Assembly: GCF_028858725.1 (NCBI RefSeq)
Contig: NC_084762.1
Span: 3,853,374 to 3,917,373, forward strand
Direction: 5' to 3'
DNA: 64,000 nt
Source of the DNA: Colius striatus
Lineage: Eukaryota > Chordata > Aves > Coliiformes > Coliidae
Of this stretch, positions 24,290-36,849 are shown in pieces; position 1 is the first letter of the stretch; every line of letters starts with the position of its first letter. The position numbers were made by a program, and so were the translations under genes. Below the pieces are notes generated by a model that ran no database searches, was not told the DNA's origin, and saw nothing but the letters and a program-made list of their open reading frames with translations.

Positions 24290-26913
24290 GTAAGACACAG
24301 CTCTCATTTTCACATCCTTTTTATCACTCCTTCCATAAACCCAGCTCCTACCACTCCCCACCTCCATCGTAACGTAGGTGATGGGCTGTGATGGGGTAGA
24401 CTCTGAAAAGATGCTCTGCTATGACCTCACACACCTCCAGCTTTGAAAAAAGCTCCTTTGCTGCTGCAGATGAACCAGCTAAAATCTCCTGAAGGCCCTG
24501 GAAGAACAAACAGGTCTTTGGCCACATTCACAGTGGTAATACTTTGTCAATGATAAGGCAGTTGAAAGCTTTTGCCACCCATTAAACCAGGGAAGCGTGG
24601 ACCCATCAGCACTGGTGAACTTCATGCCATGAGAAGCCTCTGAATTGACAGAACCTAGTTTAAATGGAAGTTGCACCTTTAATTAAAAATGTCAGGCCAT
24701 CCACTCACCCAGCCTGTCATTTGTTAACCCCCAGGTTCTTAATTAATATACACTGAACAGAATGTGTTTGGTTTAGCCTTTAAGAAAGAGGGTGAGTTTT
24801 CTCCAAGCACTGGAGAGGGGAAGCAGCTCTTTGTGAGCAGCATCCAGTTCTGGGCACATGGTATGAAGAATGCTTGATTCTGTTGGGTCCTCAGCAGAAG
24901 ATGGAGTTTGGGAATGCCAGTGTTCTATTTCTGCTGAAAACCATAGGCATTCTGAATGAGAGGAAGATGGATTGGAGACGAGGAGGGGAGGAGAAATCCA
25001 TTTTCCTTTAAAACATTGAAGGAAACAGTTAACAAAGTCTAGTAAGTTTGTCACATAAGAGACGAGGCATTCTCAGGTTGATGTGCTGTTCATTTCTTCC
25101 ATTTTCAATAAGCTGACAGTCACTTGGTCAGTCTGAACAAAAGACCTTCCCTCTCCAGCAAGTATCTTCAGTAATCCCCTCTACAACAGCTGTTCTCTGT
25201 CACAATCCCTCTCAAAGACTTCAGAACCTCCTCCTGAGTCTATGGTTAATCCTCGATTTGAGCAAGTCGGTGCATATACCAGCAGTACCAGTCTGCTCCA
25301 GGCCAGATGGAAGAACACAAGCTTCCTTCTCTTGAACCTGCTATGTGACTGGTCCTTATGCTGCCTTTATCCTTACCCTGACCTTCTGCTGGCTGCAAGA
25401 CAACAACCATGGTCAGCATAACTCTGAGTGCTGAAGAGAACCCATCCACATTTTTGGAACCAGTGTCGACCCAGTGTCAGCACTCAGAATACAAAATCTG
25501 GGATGTATTTGATTGCACAGGAGGAGCACTGGAACTGGACTTAGTGCCTCCTTGAACCACAGCCTCAGAAGCATGCCTTAAAATCAAGGAGATTGCCTTA
25601 TGAGGCCATTTTGCCTCAATCTCTCCTTTTGGATCTGTTCCACTTTGCAATGCTTGCATGATATTCACTGGCTCAGAGAGAATAACCCTTTAGTGAAGGG
25701 CTTAGGGTACTTACCAGAGAGGGGAAACAAATTCCAGCTTGGACTGGAACTTTTCCTTGACTAAAACGTTGCCTCAGAGAACCACTGCAAAAGTTTTCCT
25801 GGTCCCACGTGCCTCAAATCAATGACAAACCACTGACGTGGGCTGCTTGCGACCTGCTGCGTTGGCTGCATCCTCCTGAAGATGCTAGGAGCCCCAGTCC
25901 TCTGGCACACGTTTTTCTGTCCCTTCTCTGCACAGTTCCATCACACCACTTCCTTTCAAAGGTTGTGATCTTTTTCTTTTGTTCCTAGTCCCGATTTAGA
26001 AGCACCTGCTAAGAAACTGACAAGTTGTGACGTGTCCCAGCAATTTGGAGCTTTCTTACCTTAAGATCCAGAGTGCTGCTTTTATGGCTTCAGGAGGCTT
26101 TTTTACTCACACAGCTTCCATCTTGAGCAGCTCCTTAAATGGGGTTGTTGAGACAGCTGTTTGGTTGACATTTTTCCTGGAACTGGATTGGGTGTTGCCT
26201 ATGAAATGACAATCCCTCTGCCTGCAGCAAGTTTCATTCTGCAACAGCTAACTTTTGATTTATGCAATTTCTCATCTTGATACCATCAAATACATTCAAA
26301 ATACATAGATCAAGAGCTTTCTGTGTTAATGGGTGGCACATGAAATTGGTCCACTTCAGTGTGGTACCCTCTTTCATGATGATCTGGGCTCATCATTTGC
26401 TGTGTGTTGTGCCCAGTGTGTTCTCTGGGAACAGAAGGTTTGATTATCTGCTTCCAACAAAGGGGAAACACCAAGTTGTCGTTAGGGCCTTCCTATTACT
26501 GCTGAGCATTTGCATTGTGGCATTACTCAGAGGCCCTGGTGACCAAAGCTCTATTTAGTTTGGATCTGCTCATATCTATGCTGAAAAGGCACTATGTACT
26601 CTAAATAATTCCTGGGAGAAGAAATAATTCCTTGCTGAGTGGAGTGTGCCAGCAATGCAGCTCTGCTTAGTCTAAGATGGGAAGCCCTGTGAATGTTCTC
26701 TCTCCAGTCCTGTCTCATTACTGTGAGGCAGATTTTTTTCTACCTTTCCTTGTTTTTTTAAACATTAAAAAGTTGTTATAAATATTTTATAACTAAAAAA
26801 TATTTTGTTAATTTTCCCTGTGAAACAACCAAAGAGAGCAGGTGGTTGGGAGCACCTAATAATGATGGTCCAGAGCACAGAGAGGTTTAAAAGCAGTGTC
26901 TGGGGTCTTTGAA
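24290..26913. other. Unique noncoding sequence, nothing recognised
   Basis: No repeat is recognised. A minus-strand donor-like AAG|GTAAGA sits at 26053-26060 with a moderate acceptor about 140 bp to its right. AT-rich sequence at 26750-26820 directly precedes a CR1 copy. Confidence 0.45.
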
Positions 26914-27190
26914 GTCACAGAATCTCAAGAGCTGGAAGGGACCTTGAAAGCTCATCCAGTGCAACCCCCCTGCCAGAGCAGGACCACCTAGAGCTGGGTT
27001 TGAATGTCTCCAGAGAAGGAGACTCCACAGCCCATCTGGGCAGTCCCTTCAAGTGTTCCCTCACCTCAACAGGGAAGAAGTTTTTCCTCGTGTTGCTTTG
27101 GAACCTCTTCTGTTCCAGCTTGTGCCCGTTGCCCCTTGTCCTGTCGTTGGACATCATTGACAAGAGCCTGGCTCCATCAGTGGACACAGA
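26914..27190 (-). mobile_element. CR1 LINE fragment, reverse orientation
   Basis: On the minus strand this reads as CR1: the 3' end is at about 26914 (AGAATCTCAAGAGCTGGAAG on plus), followed rightwards by the complement of the GGATGAGCTTTC, ACATTCAAACCCAGCT and GCCCAGATGGGCTGTGGAGT blocks, then the complement of the CAACGACAGGACAAGGGGCA region to about 27190. It shares the ATGGGCTGTGGAGTCTC signature with the copies at 53960 and 59058, marking one subfamily. The frames at 26915-27363 are relics. Confidence 0.92.
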
Positions 27191-30100
27191 AAGGGTCTGG
27201 TTTTGGTTCTGCAGAACATCACTTGAACCTGGGCCAAGAGAACAGGAACCCATTAATTCTTTCCAAGGGCTTACCTGATGCTCAGGAGAAGCCTAAGATC
27301 TGCACTGGGCGTATGTCTTCTCCTCAGCCTTCCTCCTTGGACAACCAGACCATCCCAAGGTAGTCAGAGACAGGAACCTTTCAGCCACAGGTCATCCAGG
27401 GATGCTTGAGGAGGGAAAGTCAGGCAGGTCACTCATTCCTTTTAACTGCCCACCCACGGCAAGAACCGGTGGGGTCCCTTTTTATCAAAGGTTGTTGGTG
27501 ATGCAGTTCAACTTTCCACACAGTTTCCTATTCCTAAATGCAGTGATTACACACATTTTAAATACCTGAATGTTATTTTGAAGGCTAATTTTAAATGTTG
27601 CTTTAATGGCTAAGGTTTATACAGATCTTTTCACACTGTCTTCACACGTTCATAGCTACAGTTCGTGGTGTATGCACTGCTATTACCTATGTGATATGAC
27701 AGTTGAAAAATGGTTTAATTTTACTGTCACATCACTAAGGACTCCTGCTACCAAGGTACCAAAACAACTGTAGTAATCCTGTGTCTCCTGTTTGTGTTGT
27801 AATGAAGTGATATTGACAGTCTGAGCATTACAACATAAAAGGGAGACCCTCTGTACTAGGAAAGAAGACAGTTAATCCTAAATGCATATTATCTTTATCA
27901 GTCACTGCTAGTAATCCTTAAATACAAATTACCCTTTATGGTTTTTTTAAAAAGAACACTGAAGTTAAAAAAGGAAACTCCTTTTCATCTCTGAATAATA
28001 CTTTAGACATTATTCTGGGCTTTTTTTCCCCTAAATAACTAGAAAATGTATTCTCCTTACTTCCAGTGAAACAGAAACACTGCACTTTCCCACTCACCAG
28101 GATAACAGAGTTTCAGTAGCATCTTGCTGATGTTGCTACCAACCATATTTTCTGTTTGGGGTTGGGGTTTTTTTGGTGCTACCTGATATTCTTAACACTT
28201 CCTTTTGGAATCAAATATCAGGCCCGATCATGCATTTATTATGCATTATGCACTCATGCTAACTCACAGGAAGTTTTTGGTGACTCTAGGCCATAAAACT
28301 GGGACAGACTGTGCAGTCTCCTGCCTCTGTTTCATCCCACCTTCCCTTGTTTTCATGACTGACATTAGAAGAACCACCTTAGAAAGGCCACAATGTGGTG
28401 AACTCTCACTTGGTCTTTTTTCACCTTCCTCACACTTAAACCAATGGGAAAGGTTTCAACAATAAAAACAGCTGGTAGAATTTCATTACAAACCTCTAGT
28501 GAACTCCCTTGCAAAGCAAGGATGTGTCAGTTATGCCACATGCCATGCCAGAGAAGGTGGGTAAGTTTCAGAAGCTGAGAAGAAGCTGTTTCTGGTTTTG
28601 GTTTCTGTTTACACTTCTCTGTGGTGTATAGGTCATTTACATTCTTTGTTCTGATACTTTAGTATCAGTTGCACTTTCCCATGCTTTTTCCTAAAGCTCT
28701 GCAGAGGGTTGTTCAGCCTTGTAGGATACTCAGCACTCCACAGTGCTGTGTGAGAGGGGACAGCTGTGTCTGCCTATGGAGCGGGGAGATTCTCCCTCAG
28801 AGACTGCTGCGACTGTTAACAAACACTGCCAAGAGCAGACCTAACCAGTAACCTTTGCAAAGTTATGCCAAACCAAGTGCAGGAGTCTTGTACAAAGCCC
28901 TCATCTTTAGCCTCCTCATGTGCCAAATGCACTGGAAATGTTTTCCCCAGGTATTTTTCCTAAACAAGCACACAGTTTAGACAACTCACTTGCGTGTCTT
29001 GATGCTGTGCCCGTCTTCTCTGCTAATATTTCCTCGTCTCGCCAAGTACAACTGTTTCCTCGTTGCCAACACATTTTAGATGAGATCTGTGGTTGACAGC
29101 TGAAAAAAAACACAACCAACAACCCAATCTTCAATTGCTATTTATGATATGATTAGACAGGTCAAGTTTAATTTCAGCATTGTGCATGAATCTGTTATCC
29201 AATCATTCTAATGATACACTACTCATACCAGCAGTGGGGCCAAGGACGGAAAGAAAACCTTGATTGGAACTTGTCTGCTGATGATTGGAGTTTGTTATGA
29301 AAGAACACTAACAGGATCATCACTGGCACTCTTCACCAAAGGTAGGGAACGTGCTTATCTTTCCATTGTCACTGTATCTGTAGCTGTGTGACAGATGAGT
29401 AAAGGTATGCCAGAATGGATGTAGTGTTGTGGGAGGGATCGTTTTTTCCCCAGGGTGAAGGTAAGGATACATGTCATCAAATTAATACCTTTAAGAAAAT
29501 ACCATTTTTCAGGTAGAAGATACGGCTCCTCAGCTGAGCATTGCTCTCCAGATTACATAATACATACATACATACATACTACAGCCTGATGAATCGAAAA
29601 ACCACCAGTGGCAGCCACAGTGAGATGCAGGAACGGGCTGAATCAGTGCAGCCAGATCGAAACACGGCTGTTGTGAGAATTTGTCACACCTGCCTGCTGG
29701 AAGAGGGACTTCTTTGCCTCTGCATTTTCATAATGCCAGTCCAGAGCTGCTCTGCATGTGTGCTTTGCCTCTTACAGGCTCTTTGGGATGTCTGTCTATC
29801 ATCCATGGGAAAAAAAATCCCTTTCCCAACACTGACTGTGAACAGAGTCACCAGTCAAGCAGGAGGATTGAAACACTTGTGTCACAGCTAAAAAGAGCCT
29901 TTATGTGTAGCTGTCCTGTGTCTGCCACCCCTATTTCCAGAACAACCCCATGCCCTTGACCATGCCAAACACAAGATTTGCTGCTAAGAGCTGACAGTGC
30001 CTACATAACTTCTGGGAAACCATACACTGGCATTACATTTTGTTAGTAAGACCAACTTATTCTGTTGTCCCCAGAGCCAAGCACCGGTGTGCAATCACCA

Positions 30101-30419
30101 AAGAATAACATCAACTCTATCCTTTTAATCACTTCTGTCATTTCTGTCCTGGCCTTGTGCTGCCTGTATAACCTCAGACCACGGGGGCCATGCCCACCCA
30201 AGCCCTAGCCACAGCAGATCCCATGGGCAGGGCATTTATGACAGCAAGGCTCAGCCCTCCAGCCCTGAGGAAACAGGCTCAGAGGACGGCTGACTCGAGG
30301 CAAGGCTCTGCCAGGCTTGCCTCCAAGAGCTTGCTTGGGCGAATTGCCTCCACCCCAGCTTCCCCAGTGCTCAAATAAGCCCAGCTGCCTTTACACAGCA
30401 AAGTTTTCAAAACCCAGCT
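27191..30419. other. Unique noncoding sequence with a TACA repeat
   Basis: A perfect minus-strand donor CAG|GTAAGC lies at 27270-27277, next to the CR1 copy, with a possible pyrimidine-rich acceptor near 27405. A plus-strand GG|GTAAGT lies at 28561 with only a weak acceptor. A TACA/CATA microsatellite is at 29559-29580. No gene is recognised. Confidence 0.45.
29559..29580 (+). repeat. Tetranucleotide microsatellite (TACA)n
   Basis: About five perfect copies of a TACA unit. Confidence 0.9.
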
Positions 30420-30769
30420 CATTCTTTATTTGCACTTTCACTGCATATTTCAACTACCACTACCCAACAATTTATTCTCCCTACACTGTGCCCAGAGCTG
30501 CCCCACAAACGGCGCCATCGAATCGGCAACCCACACCACGTCAGAGAACCGAACACAAAACACCCCTCTTCCCCTGACAATAAACAGCTCCTCAACACAC
30601 ACATTACTGCAAAAGCCAAAAAGCAAGCCCGAGTGAAAACTGGGGTGTTGTGTACTTGAAATGGTTTGGTACAAGGAGGCGAAAGCGGAGGTTTCTCCGC
30701 AGCCCTGCTGCCTCCAAGGATGGGGGATGAGGGGGAGGTGTTTGGCTGCCCGCCCTGCTCAGAGATCTG

Positions 30770-31100
30770 CCCCAAGGTCCCGCTGCGGCCCTCGGGCGGC
30801 GGCTGAGCGGCCGCCGGGCTCCCCCTAGGGGCGGCGGCGCGCATCGGCGGCGGCCGCGGGCCCGGCTCTGGGTACCTCAAGCACGGCCGCGGGTCCCTCG
30901 GCGCTGTCTGCGGGCTCCGTGTGGGTGCAGCCGCCGTGCCTTCGCGGTAAACGCAGCATCCTGGCAGGGCTCGCATCCCTCGGGCGTGGAGGTGGACGCG
31001 GTGGCAGCTTCGTGGGGCTGCAGCCAGGGCAAGCGCTGAGCCACATCAGCACAGCCATCAAGGGTACGCCAGCCAACGGCCGCTCTCTCAAGCCAGAACG
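30770..31100. promoter_or_regulatory. CpG island, candidate promoter
   Basis: I count 35 CpG dinucleotides in the 240 bases 30781-31020, in strongly GC-rich sequence, against a CpG-poor background elsewhere. Unmethylated islands of this kind usually mark vertebrate promoters, often bidirectional ones. No first coding exon is evident. A possible plus-strand donor (GCG|GTAAAC, GT at 30947) lies in the island. The 185-codon minus-strand frame (30419-30976) running through it is arginine/proline/alanine-rich at its start, as GC-rich DNA gives by chance. It could serve a noncoding RNA or an alternative first exon of a neighbouring gene, or be an orphan island. Confidence 0.6.
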
Positions 31101-31125
31101 GTCACTCCCTGGTTCAGCATCTGTT

Positions 31126-31161
31126 ATCATAATGATAATAATAATAACGATAATAGTAATG
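31126..31161 (+). repeat. Trinucleotide microsatellite (ATA/ATG)n, imperfect
   Basis: ATAATGATAATAATAATAAC-type sequence with interruptions, directly downstream of the CpG island. Confidence 0.85.
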
Positions 31162-32069
31162 GTGAAAAGAGTCAGCAATCATTTCATGGACATCTCCCCT
31201 TTAAAAGGCAGAAGGCTCTGGAATAATGATAGCCACCTCAAATGATAGTTACCAACACATGGGGCTCGTTAGCCAAAGTATGATTTCCCCTGAAAAGCTG
31301 ATTAATATAGCCCTGCAGATAAATTCAGGTGTGTTAGCCTTGCAGGATCAGGGCTCTGCAGCCCTGTCACTGTTGAAGATAATGGACAGAAAAGGCTGAT
31401 CTTCTGGTGTCTATTTCTGACACTGCTCTCAAGCTTCACCTCGGCCAGTGCAAAGCAAAGGACGTGTGTGCCTTTGCAGGAAAGGGTATCTGCATTCTCC
31501 TGTTCATGTGCTTAAGAGCATCAGGAAGCTGCTGACCATAGGAATCGGTCATGTTAGATGCATTGCTGGGTGGTGAAAAGCTTAAAGTGTAGGCTTCAGC
31601 TTAGAATATATCTATGTTGTAAATAAATACAGAAGAAAAGATTCATCATCTGACACAGGCTGCTCATAAAGGATTAGGCAGTCATCAGCCTCTATGCTTT
31701 GCTCTGGTCCCACAAATATGGGACCTCAAAGCACATCTCAGAAATTTCTGATGGCTGAATTTCTGGTCTTTGGTGAGTTCCCGTCTACTTAAGCCTTGAA
31801 GACAGCACTAGGTCTGGAATCAGCCTGTCTGGGTGCCTAAGAGCCAGTGAAACATATCCCCCCTGCTTTTGCTCATGCTGCAGAGATGTACTGCCACGTT
31901 CTGCTCAGAGCAATGTCTGTGTTGCCTCAGACTTCCAATCCCCATTACAGGTGATTACAATAATCAAGAGAGAACAAATTCACAAATCATCCTACCCAAG
32001 TCCTTGTGTGAAAGAAAAGGCATCATTTCCGACAGACTGGATGTGGAAAAATTAATTTCCTGGCATCCA
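31162..32069. other. Unique noncoding sequence, nothing recognised
   Basis: No repeats or exons are recognised between the CpG island and the ancient CR1 copy. Confidence 0.5.
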
Positions 32070-32710
32070 AGCATAAGAACAGCCATGCTGGTTGAGACAA
32101 GTCCATCCAGCCCAAGAGCCTGCCTCAAACATAAACAACAGCTGACGCCTGGGGAACAGCATAAGAGAGGGGTAAGCACACAGTGAGAGTTCCCTGGCAC
32201 GCTGTCCCAAACTCCAGCAAGCTGTGGCTCAGGGACTTCCCTGAGACAGATGTGGTATCTTTAAATTTAATAGCCCTTGATGGATTTTTGCTTCCATGAA
32301 TTTGTGTAATTGCTTTTTGAACCCGCATCAATTTTTGACATTGCAGCATCCTGTGACAATTAGTGGCACGCTCCAACAAAGCAGGGCGTAAAGAAGAGCC
32401 CTTATTTTGTTTGTTTTGAACAGGCCACCTAATAATTTCATCTGATGCTCCTAGTTCTTGTGGTGTGAGAGTCAATTACAATCATTCCCCATTCGCCTGC
32501 TCGGAGCCATTCATGATTTTATAGGCTTCTCTCACATCACCCCTCACATTTTCATTCTCCAGACAGATAATCTATTTTGAAGTCCTAATATAGGACCTTT
32601 CTCTGGCTCAGCATTACCATTTAGAGGTAATGTTTGAACAACACGATGTTCAGGGTTCAGGCACGTTGGACCTATTTATACCAGGACTTAGCAGTCTTTT
32701 CAGTTTTGTT
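32070..32710 (-). mobile_element. Ancient CR1 LINE copy (old amniote lineage), 3' portion
   Basis: Read on the minus strand this matches the old CR1 lineage known from turtles, crocodilians and birds, not the young bird families. On plus, its 3' end is ATAAGAACAGCCATGCTGG (about 32073), then AGTCCATCCAGCCCAAGAG, AATAGCCCTTGATGGATTTT (about 32270), CTTTTTGAACCCGCATCA, ACCTAATAATTTCATCTGAT, CTAGTTCTTGTGG, and CATTCATGATTTTATAGGCT (near 32508). It is continuous and well preserved for its age but 5' truncated; the right boundary near 32710 is approximate. It is defective: no intact reverse-transcriptase frame is present. Confidence 0.88.
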
Positions 32711-34333
32711 CCTTCCACAGTAAATCCTCAAATTTGATCTGCTTTTTGGAACAGTGCTTATGAAAATGCCAGAGGCATCATCAACAAATCTAGATTTTGC
32801 AGCACTTCAAGGATTTCTTGTCTAAGAGCTAGTCCAGCACTCTCAGCTCTGCACATAGTTGTCTGCTTTCCCCACTGGCATTACAATACACATACCTCCA
32901 CCACATTTCCTCCTGCGTTTTATCACCAAGATACTCAGTATCATGAGGTGGTGTTTTGATCACATGATATGTTTTTACTACCTTAAAAAATGACAAGTCA
33001 CCCATAAGGGTGCCATTCATCCCCTTTCTGTCACATGAGCCCTGCAGATGGATTTGATAACTCCTTAAGATCCTGGCATAACCAGAGCGGTGCTGGGGGG
33101 AGGAGATGGTGAACACCTTGACGGTTTCACCTCCTCCCCTCAGCATGGCTTACACCTCACCTAGATGTGGATTGAGCCAGCTGCTCCTCAGGGAGGTGCT
33201 GGCAGGCTCTCTTTGCCTCTGCAGCCTATTTGGAGGGATGCTGGCTCAGGCTGTTCAGCTGACATAACCAATTTACTAGCCGAGGGTTTGGCCCAAGATG
33301 GGGAGCCACAAGTGCTCATCAGCCCTTCATGGAGACGGGGACATCTGCCACGGAGGCCCGCTGGCCCCAGCTGGATGCTGCAGTGGAGGCAGGGTCAGTG
33401 GGACAGTCCTGGGTGGAGGCTGAGCCCGTGGGGGCAATGCCCATCCTTTGGCTCCCTCCACACGAGGCCCGACAGGTATGTTTGTTATTAATAACGAGCA
33501 CAGGTTCGGGCAGCACGCCCCGTGCTTTCTGGCTGCCCATCTGCTGCTGCGAGCGGTGCTCACACAGCCAGGGCTGTCCCCAGTGCGTCCCCATTCCAGC
33601 GTGGCAGCCAAGCGTTTCAGACACCTGCTTCTCTTCACTCCTGCGCTGGCCACGGACTAATGGGGACAAACGGGAAGAGGACCTAGCAGAATGCAGAAAA
33701 TAATCGCCCTGTGCCAAAAGGGAATGTATGATCGAAACTACAACGGGCAGGCAAGCAGCGAGGCAGTGACCCGAGGCAGCGCAATGTGTCAGGGAGAGAG
33801 AGCGGGGACAGCAACAGCCCAGAGCCTCAATTTGTAATGACTGTGTGGACAACATGCCAAAAAGTCTCTCCCTACCTCCTTGCTCCTTGGAGCGCTCCGA
33901 ACGTTCTCAGCCGCTTGGACATCAGGAGGAAGGGAGCCTGCGTGTTCCCACCGCACCACCTCGGGCATCTGCTCCAGCGACGCGGCGCTGCCGAGCCTGC
34001 CTCTGACTCGCAGCGCTCCAAACACCTGGGAGTCAGCCGATGGGAAAGTCTCCCTTGTCTTCACAAGCACAGATGAGTTTGAACCTTCTGGGCATTTTAG
34101 CAGTTTACCATCTGCACATATAACCTTTTCTCTTCCCTTTTTTTTCCCGAGCACACGGAAGCCTTGTAGGAGGATGTTAAATCCTGGAACCAAAGTAAGG
34201 AAACGTGTTTACACCTGCTACATCTGTTCAACAATTTCCAGCCTCTATTACACTTTTGACTTTCACATTCCCTCTCCTCCTCCCTCCCATTTGGTCAAAT
34301 GCCACCATGTTAAAAACAATTCTGTATTTCCCT

Positions 34334-34343
34334 CCCCCCCCCC
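34334..34343 (+). repeat. Cytosine homopolymer
   Basis: A run of ten C residues in a pyrimidine-rich stretch. Confidence 0.85.
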
Positions 34344-34657
34344 AAGTCTCACAGACTTTCTATCAAATCTTGTGAAAACTTACAGCAAATGCAATAGGCT
34401 GTGAAATGGTCTAGCGACAGGAGCAAGTGCTGGCTGCAGTATCTCTTGCTTATCCAGGATGGTCTGGGTACTAGGATTCGTTGTGAAGAAAAACGACATT
34501 AAGTACATGAAATATGGTGATTTTAGGGTTTTTTAAACTGGAAAAAACCCACCCAAAACCACAAAGAACAATCAAACCATTTCTGGTAGAGATGAAATCT
34601 TCCTGCAAGCCAGGTGCCATACATTTTATGAAAAATAGATTTTGAAGAGCATTACAG

Positions 34658-34675
34658 CACACACACACACACACA
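34658..34675 (+). repeat. Dinucleotide microsatellite (CA)n
   Basis: About nine CA units. Confidence 0.9.
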
Positions 34676-36441
34676 AAATCAGCACAAAGAACAACATCTC
34701 TGTTAGCAGATGCCCCACTCAATTGTAACTGGTTTGTTAGGGAAAAGACACGAGTACCTGCTGTCAGGGGTGATCTGTTTCACTGAAAGAATTACCTGTA
34801 CGATTCCACCTACCACAAAGTCAGACCCATAGACATGAAACATTGAAGAAGGAGGAAAATAAAAGAAAGATCTTTGGCTCTTTGAGAGGGAACAGCAACA
34901 TAATTTCTACCAAGCAGAATTCAAAGGAGATTTCTTTTCATATTGTTTCCAGATTTTAAGACTGATATTAAAAACATTATACAATATTCTTCAGTGAAGC
35001 AAGTGCTTTGATCAAAATGATTTCAGGAGTGATCAGTAGCGTTTTTATAACCGCTGAAATTACTGTAGTGACAAAGACATTGCAGAGTAGAGTGAGAGAT
35101 GCAAAACATGTTGGATAAATGCAGCCTTTTTTTTTCTCTGAGTAATCCATTTCTGATAACGGCTTTTCTCTTGGAAGATTTACACCGGCTTTGTGACTAC
35201 ATGAGCTGGATTATTAATAATATGGGCAAGGTGGCAGTACTGGGGAAAATCCTCTGCTCCCTGTCATTTCCTAATAAAGCCCAGTTAATGGAAGAAAAAT
35301 GCTTTCGTGGGTCAACAAGTAACTAAGGAAAGTGCCATTTAGTGACTGTGGCATTTGGTGTTACGACAGGGCCTCTGTTCCTTTGAATTGCGGCGTGATG
35401 TGAAGCGTGGTTTTGGAGACAGCCAGAGAAATTAACAGTATTCAGGTCAATATAGGACATATTTGGGAAGAGTTGAGGCAAGTCCTGCGGTCCTGCCTCG
35501 GGCAAATTCTCCCTGACAGGTCTTGGCCAATACAATCTGCAGGTGTCCACTTTCTTTCAGGATTTAGCCCAGTATTCAACCAGAATAAAACAGTTCAGTA
35601 ATTCATTAGGATATGATCACGCCGGGCTGGTTACTAATTGTGCAGAATGCCATTGGAGGCACTCCAGGACGCTGCACAGCACTCCACAGCTGGCAGCCAC
35701 GGTACACAGGCAGCTATGCCACCCAAATAGAGCTGAAAAGCAGAAAGAAACCCAACCAACCCCCTTGCTTCCAAGCCCATGGGAACGTTCCTGTGCTGCG
35801 AGGAGGGAGCTGCAGGTGCGAGGGGCTGCGGGCAGGACGAGCGCAGTGCGCGGCCCCGCTGCCTCGCACCGAACACAAACGGCAGCGGCAAAGTGATTTT
35901 CCTCCTGGCTGTCAAATGGGAACGGCGGGGTTCCTCTCCTAACAATGAAAGGCAGACCACTGTGCATTAACAGCCCTGCCGGTGCACAGAGTGGCCTAGC
36001 CTGTTATTAAGCTGTACAGCTAAAGCTGTTGTTCTCCACTTAGCTGAGAGTGAGTTACCATATTGCAGGTCCCCCAAGACGTTCTCTACCCTTGACATAT
36101 CCTCTCCCTCGCATGAGTGGTAATGACTGGGATCAGATCCCTCAGGCTCCTGCCTGGACTGCTTTACCTTGCTTTAGAGCAACTTCTGTGAATAACAGAG
36201 AGCCCAGCTGACTCACCTCCTTCGCTCCACTTCCCTCCTCCCAACACAGCCTTTATTCCTGAAACTCTTTGGTGGCCATAAGGATCTTTCTCCACAGCAA
36301 ATACAACCAAGATAACTCACTTGTCCTCTAAGCGGGTTGCAGGTGGGGTTCCCGTGCACAGCACAGACTGGATTTTAAATGTATGCAAATAAGCATTTGT
36401 GTGCTTGACCCCGTGACACAGAAGCATCACGATTTACTCAC

Positions 36442-36566
36442 CGACAGGGTTGGGGTTTTTTGATGCACTTTTAAATTTCCACTTGCAAATTCAGCCATGA
36501 AACCAACAGAACTGCAGTAATAGCAGGATTCCAGCGTTCTGGTAAATTCTGACTGAGGACTTGAGC
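36442..36566 (-). other. Exon-like interval on the minus strand (125 bp)
   Basis: On the minus strand a very strong acceptor (CTTCTTTTTCTTTTAG, complement of plus 36567-36582) precedes GCTCAAG, and the interval ends CTGTCG before GTGAGTAAAT. One frame is open throughout (entering with a split codon, leaving at phase 0) and holds a CYYC cysteine pair in its middle. Codon use is not obviously biased and I do not recognise a family. It has the best splice signals on the minus strand; coding, noncoding exon and pseudo-exon all remain possible. Confidence 0.3.
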
Positions 36567-36849
36567 CTAAAAGAAAAAGAAGATGTAGGTGTATTTCATG
36601 ATATACACGTCGTAGGAAAGGAAAAGATCTGCTTAGTATTAGTCTCACTTCCTGAGGATAGACTGAATGGCCTTCACACACGATGCCGTAACAGATAAAA
36701 TCAGTCCTGCCCCTAGCAGCCTTTTTGTGGCACCGCTTGGCTTTGCTTATATTGTGTGTATCTAGTCTTGATTTGTCGCTTTCTCCAAGGCCAGCAGAGT
36801 AAACTCATCCTCCTGACTCATAGTTCCAGATGGATTCAAGCTCGAGCAC

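Larger units (their letters stand above)
32711..36441. other. Unique noncoding sequence with simple repeats
   Basis: GC content is higher at 33160-34060, giving many overlapping chance frames on both strands (up to 178 codons). A small CpG cluster lies at about 35810-35890, too short to call an island. No interspersed repeat or gene is recognised. Confidence 0.4.

Noticed and set aside
27270-27410. Minus-strand exon ending in a perfect CAG|GTAAGC donor beside a CR1 copy
   Set aside because: The acceptor (CCTCCTCAAG near 27405) is only moderate and all evidence is a single donor match.
30419-30976. 185-codon minus-strand frame through the CpG island
   Set aside because: The arginine/proline/alanine-rich start follows from GC-rich DNA, the remainder has no domain, and no splice or start evidence supports it.
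33319-33855. 178-codon minus-strand frame
   Set aside because: Lies in a stop-poor GC-richer stretch with open frames in most phases, so it is expected by chance.
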